Assembly: GCA_016801845.1 (NCBI GenBank)
Contig: CM028906.1
Span: 3,038,001-3,102,000, forward strand
Reading direction: 5' to 3'
From: Polydactylus sextarius
Lineage: Eukaryota; Chordata; Actinopteri; Polynemidae
DNA: 64,000 nucleotides
In this document: positions 26,843-38,105 of the stretch, piece by piece
How the letters are laid out: every line of letters begins with the position of its first letter
Numbering within the stretch: position 1 is the first letter of the stretch
Position numbers and translations under genes: made by a program
The notes under the pieces: model-generated
What the model saw: the letters and a program-made list of their open reading frames with translations, nothing else
What the model was told of the DNA's origin: nothing
The model's database searches: none

Positions 26843-29800
26843 CACTCTGGCTGAAAACCATTCACTCTTTCACACAACCTCAGCTGCTTTCAACTCAGCA
26901 GGACTCTGGCAGTGTGTGCACATGTGATAGTGTGCACACATTGTGTTTACTTCAATATAAGTGAAATGCAGAGAAAGAGAAATAACTTGAGGGATGATCT
27001 GAAACAGTGAAGAGGAGGAGGAGGAGGGAGATGGATGGTTAAAATAACAGAAGACGTTCAAGTCTTCCAAGGTCGTCCCGTCTTATCTGCTTTGGTTACT
27101 GTTGTTACGAACACTGTATCTGTGTGTGGTTCATAAATTTTATTGCTTTGAAACGGGATGCAAGATCAGAAAAAAGCCAAAGCCGGATGAGATATGAGGG
27201 GAGATGGAAACATAAGTCAGACTCAATTAGACTGTTGGACTCAGCTACTTAGCTACTTGCAGGGTTGCATTTTATAGAGATCACGAGGCCACATTCATAG
27301 GAAAAAACTTATCTGGATGCATCGTGGATAACCCAACTGTTCTTATCTAACAATTGGATTGGAACTGGTTTAAGAATAGAAAAAAAAAAAAAATACAACT
27401 GATTTGCTGTGATCGTGTCCAACAATCACAGCAAAGAAGTGTGAAAAATATTAGTGGGACTGTAAGAACGACAGCCAACGCTACAAAAATAACATCCAGG
27501 TTATAAAAAGAGAAAGGGAGAAAAAAATCTTAAGACCTTTTTAACGACACTTGGAACTGAATTCAATACACACATGAACACAAAACCATGTTAAAGACTA
27601 ATAAAACACAATTAAAGTTACAAGGCTGTAAATCAGCAAACTCATCAGAAAACTAAACGTTTGAGTATGACATGAAGCTGTAACTACAGTTTTTATGTGT
27701 TTTGGGTCAAAGCCAGCAGTGTTTGTATGGACCCCGCCAGTCGAGATTCAGGTCTTTTAGGATTCTTAACTGCTGACGATACGTTTTCCATGTCAAGCAA
27801 GAATCTCACATCACAGTCTGGAGTCTCGGCTCTAACTACACACACTGAAACTAAAGAACTCACGTCACCAGAGCTGCACTGATTCGTCGATCACGCTGTT
27901 AAGTCGATCTACAACAAGATCAAGCAACTATTTGGGCAAACTTTTTTAGTATTAACATCTTTTTCCAGGCAAAAACACCAAATATGTGTTGCTTCCAGCT
28001 GCTCAGATTTAAGGATTTACTGTTTTTCCTCATCTCATATTAAAGTGTATCACAATAACTTTGGGTTTTTTGATGGTTTGTGGGGAAACAAAACAAAACA
28101 AAACAAAAAGACATTACATTGGGTTCAATGAGTCATTTATAGACTTTTTCATAATTTTAGGGCATTTTATAAAACACGATTACTCAATGAAGTGGAAAAT
28201 ACATTTATAATTCATGCCATTTCCATTGATTTTTCATTGGCATCGTGATTTCTAACATTTGCTATTGTTTCATGTTTCAGGACCAAGATGATCATTAGCA
28301 GATGTAGTGCCACTATTTTTTGTTGTCTGTTATTGTTGCTTGTGAGCAACTGTCCTTATTTAGTTCAACCTTTCACTCTGTATTATTCTATTCTATGTGT
28401 ACTTGGACTACATCTATCTGTCTTTGGTCCTTTTATCAATGTCAGCTTGTTGGGAAAAACTGAAATTTCACTGCTGGAATCAAGAAAACATGGCAACAGT
28501 GCAAGTTCTAACGTCTGTAAGATGGTTGCTTTGTGAAAGAGTGGGAACGTCAGCAATAAGCCAAAATATCTCTGTACACTTTAATCCCCACTGTTCCCCA
28601 CGGAGCAACACGTCACGTAAATAACCTGTTTTACTAGCATTTGCATATCTACTCGCTGTGTTCAGACTCAGAGATGATATACTGGTGCATTGACGCTGTA
28701 ACACAGTATGGGACATTTTTTTCCCCAGAAAATTGATCAGAAGATTGTTTAAGGAAATCGATAAAGAATGTGACCAATGAGCAGAATCAATAATGGCACT
28801 GGGATCAATGAAATCTTAGAACGTCTCAATCCTATTAGAATAAACTGGTCTTGTTTATTTTACTTTGATGTAACTGTGCCAAATTCAGAGCTTTGACCTT
28901 TGATCGAGGATTGTCGGTGTGCACAGAGTGGATTATGGAGGTTCAGCTGAAACATAATCTTTTCATCACTTTCTCTGACCTTCTCCTGACTGTGCAGCCA
29001 TCAGCGTGAGTGAGCGGCTGCTGCCATTTCCATAGGAACCGGACACACCGAGGCGGCGTGTAACCTTCATGGATGTTTATGGATGTGGAGCCGATTGCCA
29101 AGAATATAAACACACATCCCCTCTAACGCAGCCCTGCTTCACGACAGGCTCTCACAGCTCGTATATTTAGCTCACAATTAAAAGCAACAACGTGCATGCT
29201 GACCATGTGTACACCTCCGACCTGCCTGGGGCTGCGGTGGCTGTATCAATAAAAAAAAAAAAAATTAATTAAAAAAAAAGGGCGGCATTAATTTGAGGAA
29301 ACGTCTTGTGAGTTATGCCTTCATTAAATTTCAGAGCTAATTAGTGTCCCGTCCTTGAGATGTGTGACCCTGTAACATGCGTATCTGATCTATGACTTAG
29401 TGAGGTGTGAAAACATGTCATATCTCCACATCATCTTCAATCAGGATCTTCAAAAACCTGCCATGATCAAAGATGCTCATTTCTTAAATTTTGCTTTTTG
29501 TTCTTTTGTGCTTGACTATTTTTTTATGCTTTTTATGAAGATCATTTATGTATCCAGTGATGTAGCATCTATTTCTCTAGATTTATTCTGAGTTGAGGTC
29601 ATGGCATGAGATTAACAGACAGGCTGAGGTGGCTGTTTCTATCAGGTTGTCACGGTGAAGAGGAGCTCAGCCTCTTGATTTACCAGTTGACCGACCTCTT
29701 GTTATTTGAACTCTGGACAGGGGAACATAATGAGATGGTGCATACCTGCACCCACAATGAGTTTCAGTCACAGGGTGTCTGGCGTTTCATACCAGCTTTA

Positions 29801-32800
29801 GTCTTAGATGAAAAAAATGTAAGCAGTGTTGTGTAGTGTTTGACATCTGACAAGTCTTCAAAATCAGACCTAGATTGTATTTTGAAGTGACACATCACCA
29901 GAGTCTTAAGGTTTAAGAGTGGAAGGGGAACAGACATTATGAGCGGATATTGGAAGTAGAACTAGGGATGTAACACTGAGCCGATACTTCAGGACCAAAC
30001 TGATACAGAAATTCTCAAAATGTGAACGTACATGTTGTGGGTACTTGAGATGTGATTCGCCCAAGTCTGATGAGAGTAGAATTGTAATTCTAGAACTTGG
30101 GTGACGAGAGAAGAAGAAAACAAGAAGGCCGACACGACACTGCAAATATGCTACTCAAATTATTTTGTGCATCATCTGATTGGCTTCCTGGATGCCTCCC
30201 TGTGGACAGATTCTGAGCACATCTATCGAAGTTATCAAAAGAACGACCACATGCCATCAGGGCTGGATGTGTCTGACAATTTCTGGGAAGAAGCAGGAGG
30301 GAGGGAGGAGGTTTGGGAGGAAATGCACATCTGGGCTGCTTTGATTAGATTGTGCCAATGTGACTCACATCTGGATCAGCAGAAGGAGAACTGGGTTTAC
30401 AGAAGGAGTGCTGAGTTCAGGTGGTGCTCTTTTCTTTGCTCTTTTTTTTTTCTTTTTTTTTCTGATGTATTCATTCCAAAAAACACAAACAACAAAACTC
30501 AAAAAGAAATGAATGGAAAACCAAATGAAATCCTAAAACTGTGCAGCATTCATTGAAATGTGGTCGAAGAGAATTTGAGGAATTTATGATTGTTAAGAGG
30601 CTAAAACTTGCAAACACACAAGCATGGACTTTTTAACTTTAAATGTTTATTTTTTTTTTTTTTTCTTAAAAGGAGCAGATTTATGATCCCACCACCTCCT
30701 TATCCAGCCAGTGTGGTCCACTATAAACAGACAGATGTTACATGTGAGGTGAAGAGGAGAGCACACGGCTGTAAAATCAATTTCCTCGTCACCTTCACCT
30801 TCCTCAGTCCTACTCACGCACGCACACACACACTCACGCACGCGTGCACACACACACACACACACACGTCTGTTCAAAGGGAATCCATGCATGTTTCTCT
30901 CTGTCCTTCGTCAACTTCTCTCCACTCCCTCTTTGGTCCCTGAACAGCTATGAAACTTTATCTGGGGGAACACAAGCACAACACACACACACACACACGC
31001 ACACACTGACAAAAACAGCCACATCTGCACTACACATTTTCACATGATACCCACATCGTAATTAGATCAGAAGTTTACAAGGATAGCTTCATAGACACAG
31101 TTGGCCACTTTGCTTCTGCTCACACTCACACTCACGCTCACACACACAGACACACACAGACACACACACACTCCAGGGTGATTCAGAGCAATTGTCCCTT
31201 CTCCAGAAATTGTTAAATTGGCATCAACGATAAATACGTTACAGTTCAAACAAAGTCTGGAGGCTGCAAACTACACTAAACTATTCTGCTGAAAAGAGGT
31301 ATTCTTCTGTGTTTGTGTGTGTTCGACTGTGAATCTATGCTCTCACAGTCGAACACACAAACACACGTCTGCTGTTCGTGCTGAATTGCAGAAACTTCTC
31401 TCTCTCTCTCTCTCTGTGCCGTGCATTGTAACTGCACCTCCATAAATTTGATTCTTCGCTGCATTTAGAAAACGTCATTAAAAACCATAAAATTTCACTC
31501 CTTGGTTTTACAATCCGACTCGGCTTAATTCAATCAGTGTAATAGAAGCCGAGACCTGCAGTCCTCGGGACTCTCCTCAGTGAAACACAAACATGTGCAA
31601 AGACACACACACACTCATGCTCCTGACTATGTGATCAGTATTAAAGGTGCTTTTAGACTAAACACACACACACACAAAAACAAGTACACATGGGATTTAA
31701 TTTAATTTCAGAAAGTAAACACGCGTGATACGACTGCAGTTCCGTACCTGAGGAAATCAATCATTCAGTTTGCTGGAAACTATTGAATCAAAAAGCTGGA
31801 GGACAATATTCACATCAACAGGACAGATAACAACAAAAATATAGTGTTTCCTACAGAATTCAATTCGACCATGCCCACTTTTCTGAACACAACACCACAG
31901 AATGTCTCTGTCTTGCTCTTTCTCTTTCTCTGTCAGAGTTTCTGTGTGGAACATTTGTGACTGTCAGCAGATGTTTTTCGGGTACAGGAATGACAGAGTG
32001 AGAGGAAATTGTCCACAACTTAATCAGTTGTAACAAAAATGCTAAAATGTGTATCCAAATATACTTTGGCAGCAGTTAATTCAGCTGGGCGCCGTGCCCA
32101 AGTTCAGTCGATGGGTGGTATTTCAGGAATAGTGTGTTAGCACCTTGGCCCCATCTTTTTAGCAACAGAGGTGTCAATAATCAGTAATAAATAATAATAA
32201 ACAATAATCAGTGATTAATTCACAAAAATTCATCTTTAAAAGAAGATCACAAACTTTCTGGCTTGTGTGAACAAATCAAATCCATTTTCAAATAAGTAGT
32301 AATAAAGTAGTAGAGTAGTAGAAGTATTTTTCCTTCAAATAAATTCTTCAGAAATATTCTCCATTTTATTTCTTATCTATCTAATCATCATTAGCCCTTC
32401 ACACACATGAACCCAACACTAAACCAGAACAACACCCAGTCCCGTGTTTCAACCAACCAGTCCAGTTAGAGGTAATTAGTGCTTAAATTCATGAGTAATG
32501 GCTAAAATATGTTCCATGAGGTCACAGTGATTTTTGACCTTTGTCCACCAAAATCTAGTTAGTTAATCTTTGAATCAAGGTGAACCGTTTGTGCCAAATT
32601 TGAATGGACTCCCTCAGGACATTCTTTAGATATTGCATTTCCAGCCTGTCACTGATCTGAGGCGTAAGAAAAGCTGGGAAGTTATATTGGTAAAAAGATG
32701 AAAAATGGCTGTCACAGCTTCCTAGAGCACAAGGTGACATCTTGAAATTGATTGTTTTATCCAAGTACAAGTTCAAAACCTACTGATATTTTGTTTTCAG

Positions 32801-33476
32801 TTAAAGGAAACAGAGAAAATTCATCAAATCTTATCATTTATGAAGCTGGAACAAGATATTTTTATCAAGTTTGCTTAATAAAGATCTTAATTAAGTATTA
32901 AAATATGGCAATGCATTGCTTCAGCACTAGTTTCTGATTCATGAGAAGTATCCAGGTTGACCTTTTCTTAACTGTTCTGAACTGAGAAATCTGGATCTGT
33001 GTCCCTATTGTGTGACTAAACAACATGAGATTGATTTTCTGAATGAGCCAGTGGCAGGATGTTACATGTTTGTGGGAATAAATACTGAAGGAATACAGTG
33101 GCTGTACTGTGGGCTCTGCGATTACGAGATTGACTGGCTTGAGTCCAAGAAGACGACTGGAGCTCGGGATCGATGGGACAGTACTAATGGATTAGGAAAA
33201 GTCCGGCTAGATGCTTGTGATATCTGTCAGCTGCTTCCATGTGTCTACATAAAAAAAAGTGACACCCCACAGATCAATATGCGGTGATCAGACTCACTGA
33301 ACATTCAGCCGGCCAGCGATCAATAACACTTAGCATCCCCTCTGCCCAACCCCTAACTAGCTTAATGTGACAGAGGAAGACTGATGGAGACACACCACCA
33401 CACTCCTCTCACAGAGGCTTTGAAAGTGTCAAACAAAAGGGCAGCATCTGCTCCTTCACTCTGAGAGTGAGCAGGG

Positions 33477-33510
<34 letters not shown>

Positions 33511-36500
33511 AAAAGTGGAGCCTCACACTGACATTTCACATCGATACACAGAAGTGTAAAAGAGGAGCGGTGAAGATCTCCTCCCCTTGACAAACTGACA
33601 TGCTCTGCAGGAAAATACTCCTGTCTGGCTCGGCTGCCAAGACTTCCCTCCAGCCAAACGCTGCCTGGTGCCAAAAGTCACTCAAGCATTTTTGTGCACG
33701 GGGCATGCGCCACGCAGTGCGCCTCGCTCTGTTTCTCCATCAGAAATACTACCCCGCCTGGACCGGTGACCCATTCACTGTTTCACTGGGTGATGATAGG
33801 ATCCATATGGGCCCAATTACAATTTTTTTTCCTACTATTCTGGACTGTTTATGAAGGAAAACTCGGCCTGAACACACTTGTACCTTTCTAGAAACTGTGC
33901 AGTTGCAAATATTTGCTCTGCAGAGCTGCCAAGTGCAAAACAAAGTCTTTGTTGAGTCATTGGGATTTAATGCCTTGCTCATGACACTTTTTCAAGAGAT
34001 AATAACTCTTAACTAAGAAAAGGCTGTGACTCCAACATTAAAGGTGCTACATGTAGGTTTGCCCTGCTACTTGAGCATGGCCTCTGAGTAGCACTACTTC
34101 TTCAAGAAAGGTTGCCTGAGGCTATCTGGTTAGTATGCGAACTTCAATAGAAAACAAAGACATTCAAGAGTTAATATTGATGTTGCTTTCCCCTGTTGAA
34201 ATCTTTTTTGGAGGCTAAAGGAACTGAGTTTCTGCTAGACTGCTAGGTAAACCATTTATAGTGCTAACATTGGCTATGAAGCAATAGCAAAAACTTACAC
34301 ACAACCCCTTTACTACTTGGATTAAGATAAAAGGCTTTTGTTTAAAAATATTTATATTGCTCAAATTGAATTCTCAAAACTGAAACTTTTATATGCAGAA
34401 CAGGAGGTGGTGAATTACACAGACCAGCTTTCAATCTACGAGCATAGCATGAAGAGAAACAAAACAAGAAAACAACAAAACAAGCCAACTCACTGCATCC
34501 GTCCTCATCACTGTGGTCCCCACAGTCGTTGTCTCCATCACACTGCCACTGTGCCGGGATGCAGGTGCACTCTCCAAATGCGCTGACCGCGCACGTGAAG
34601 TGATTCCTCCCACATGAACACTCGGCGCTGCTCTGGACACCTGCAGGAACACAGGAGGGGAGAGAGGGTTAGAGGTAATCACACATGAGCTGCAAAAGAG
34701 CTTGTTTGTCCATTCTGGGCTACCATAGAAAGATGGCAGACTCTATTAAAGAGGATCCGTTCTTAATGTAAACATAAAGGGATGATTCTAATAGTAGTTT
34801 AATTCTGATTCTTATATTGGTTACATGTTTTTACATGACACAGTTGTTTTTCGTATCATCAGTTTATGAGAAGGGCCCCTCAGGTTTGAACCTGTTTATT
34901 CTGCCTACAGGTCAACTTTACTTACTTTTGTTACTGGAATGCAAAAAGAGCAAATACTGATGCTGCCAGCTACACACAACTGGCTCATTTCCCATCATTT
35001 ACTCATCACAGACTGAAGGTGAAAGCATTAAATCTCAGTGGAAACACCACAACCTACCTCTGAACCCTGACTCAGACAAGAAGGCAGGGACCAGCTGCAG
35101 CAAAGCGACACGGAGGACGATTACTGTGACGCACAGTAACACACAGACTCGACTGTGGTTTTGCCTTTTTGCATAAATCCAGCTGACTTTTACCCATGTG
35201 ACTTCTTGTTATGATATATTCACCATGCACAGCCAATCTGTTTAGTGAACGTTAATCGGATTCTCTATTTGATTTATGCTGCAGCTGTAAACTCCACCTG
35301 GCTGGGACTCACAGCTAAAACTAACCTGGTTTCAGTTCTCAGAGTCATGATTTAAAGGGTGTTGTCGCTCGTGTGAACGTTTGTTCCACAGCTGGAGAAA
35401 CAACGGGAGCGTTTCAGGGCCTTTGCACAAATACGGTAACAAGCACAGATTAAATCAACTCAACCATGAGGATTTTTGTAAATGAACTGACTCAACAGCT
35501 CTTGAATCAGAGCAGCACAGGGTAATGACCGCATTTCTTCAACAAAGAGACGATTCTGATGTCCTTCAAATAATTGGCTCAGACAAAGGTTAATTTATGA
35601 AACCTGCCGGTTCAGTGGCTCCAATCATTTCTCACTGAATTGTCTCGTTAAAGGTTAAAGTAAAAATCTTTAACATGCACGTAAAAGCAGGTCACCAAAT
35701 CAACTCCAGAATAGTCAAGACACGATAGTCGTTCTAGTAACGTGAGGTGAAAATTCAATTTACACATCTCAGACACATGTTTCGTTTAACATACAAGTCT
35801 TGCTTATGTATTTACGCTGTGAAGCTGCACACAGGCCTGATTTTACTGGGTCAAAACTAGAAACTTAAACAGAAACATTTTTGTGACTCAACTCCAAACT
35901 CGCTCCAAGTGTCAAGTCGTCAGCTCTACAGCAGAGCAGTGACGAAATCACGACCCTGTGCCAAATGCATGACTGCCTAATAAGCTAACATTAAAATATA
36001 GCGGCGGTAACGGAGTGACAGTTCAACCTAAATATCAGGCAGCTCATGTTCATGTGCTGCTTTCTTTTTTTTTTTTTTTTTACGAGGTTCAGTACATCAC
36101 TTGCGTTTCTTCACTGAGCCGCCTTCTGATGTGCAGCTTCTCTGTCAGCGCTCCAACGAGCTGTGTACTGTAAACTGCAGCCTAATGTGCTCCATACAGC
36201 CACACACTATGTCACCATGTTGAAATGAGACTTCACAAAACCATCTGGCCTGCAGCCATTACTGCGATGTGTGTGTGTGTGTGTGATTAACATGGTTTCC
36301 TCTGGACAATTTCTGCCATTCAAAGACAGCGATTCACTTGCCTGATCTTCACATGAATGGCTTTCATTAGACGAGTCTCCTCTGTCAGAACATAAATATG
36401 TGTGTTGTACGAGTAACAGAGAGAGACAGTATTATGACCCTGAGTATAAAGCCACGTAGCCTCAGGTAGTTTTCGCTCCCCGGAGTCGAGGGGGGTTTAT

Positions 36501-38073
36501 AAATCTGTGTATGTTTGTGCGTGTGCAGACACGCACTGTGATGTTTCCCTTTGTGATAAAAAAAAAAGTAGGACGGCGTCTTTTAAAAATCAGCAGCGTG
36601 TGATTCATTTAATGGAGCTTCGCCCAGAGGTCCTTCCTCACCTTCCCCCTCCAAAAAAAAAAAAAAAAAAAAAAAAACAACAGCTATTCTATTACAAGAT
36701 ATCTGTTGGGACTACACTGACATACATGAACCCATAGGGAGGTTTGTGAGCTAAAAACAATCATTTCAATCAAAATACAAATGTGTTGTTTTTAAAGCAT
36801 CTTTATCAGCAGCATCTCATTGTAAATGACCATCACCATGACCACCATGGCTCACTAGACCAGTGGTTTCCAACATTTTTGGCATGTGATCCCTTGTCAG
36901 AAGTTACATATGTCCGTTTGTGCGCAATAAATCACAGAAGAAGAGCAAAGATCAAAGCGAAGTCTGGAAAATAAAACTTTTTTTCTACTTGGAGGAAGGG
37001 TTTGCTGCCAGCATAACAGGAGCTTTTGCCAAAGAGTGAATTATGAAACATCGTCAAACTCTTCAGACTGCAACTCAAGGTTAGTTCCACTGAGAACAAA
37101 TAATGTTACATTAATGAAGAGACAGTAGGGGGCGTAATGGGGCATATTCGAACCGACAATTTCAGTGTGGGTCTTTCAGTTTGGCACACATATGTGTACC
37201 AAAAGAACACTGTGTTGTTTTAACCACTGCAAATGCACAAGTTGGGACTGAAGTTCTCCTCCTAGCTATTTTCACAACTTGAGTACTCTCAAACATTGTT
37301 ACAGTTCGTGAACACTACAGTTGCTTGATTAACTTAAATGGCGTTTGACAAAGATGGATGGATCAGATGAAAGTTACATGCATTGGTAGCCTGTGATGAA
37401 GTCTATAGCAGACTGTATGTCTAACTTTTCTTTCTTTTATCTTTTAATCTTCTATCCCTGCTTTATCAAAAACATACTGTGACTCCTGTGTATCATTACG
37501 TCCAAAAGATCTTCATTCTTTTCTTTGTCCCAACATATTGTTTACTTGTTCTCAAACAAGGTCCTGCTTTGCTTACACTGTGTACATCTGTATACAGACA
37601 AACAGGGCATCTCAAAATACATAAGACAAACACACACATGCAAGATCCATACGTTCATCCCATGTCACCCACTTCCCACCACAGCAAAGAAAATCATGGA
37701 GTCACCGCGCCTTCAGACGCATCACAGCAAACCACTTTCAGGAGAAGAAATAAATAAAGGTTTCCCATTTTGCTCCCACTTTGAAGCCTATTAATGACCA
37801 TCTGTGCATGCACGCGCGCATGTGTGTGTGTGCATCTATTTTGCTGAAACTGGCCTGCTGCAACAAACCCAGAGTTTCTTGGAACACACATTTGTGTGTG
37901 TGTGCGAGTGTGTGTGTGTATGTGTTTGTGTGTTTGTGTGTGTGTGTGTGTGTGTGGTTCCTGGCCTTCTCACAAAGGCATCAGTCAACCCAGGAGGGCC
38001 TGGCAGAGGGAGCTCAGTAACCTTCAGATCCCTCCCACAGCACTAAATTAATGGCCTCTTTCTTTTCATTTCC

Positions 38074-38105
<32 letters not shown>

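Larger units (their letters stand above)
16228..34493 (-). other. lrp4: lrp4 intron 2 (18.3 kb)
   Basis: Largest intron in the window, between LDLa repeats 1 and 2. It holds several microsatellites, a 32-base poly-A run at 33477-33508, two related foldback elements (19.96-20.20 and 24.86-25.06 kb), a MITE-like element (34.04-34.31 kb), and decayed dispersed repeats near 16.6, 30.2 and 32.6 kb. I found no nested gene on either strand. Open frames up to 160 aa here have no recognisable domains. Confidence 0.7.

Noticed and set aside
29930..30100. hAT-type MITE (AGGGATGTAAC-like start)
   Set aside because: Only the first dozen bases resemble the family; no inverted end found.
30101..30556. 151-aa open frame
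   Set aside because: Overlaps a retroelement-like 3' end and ends in a poly-T derived Phe run; not a gene.
36850..36930. SINE/DNA-element fragment starting CCAGTGGTTTCCAACA
   Set aside because: The opening phrase resembles common vertebrate repeats, but the match is short and no boundaries can be set.
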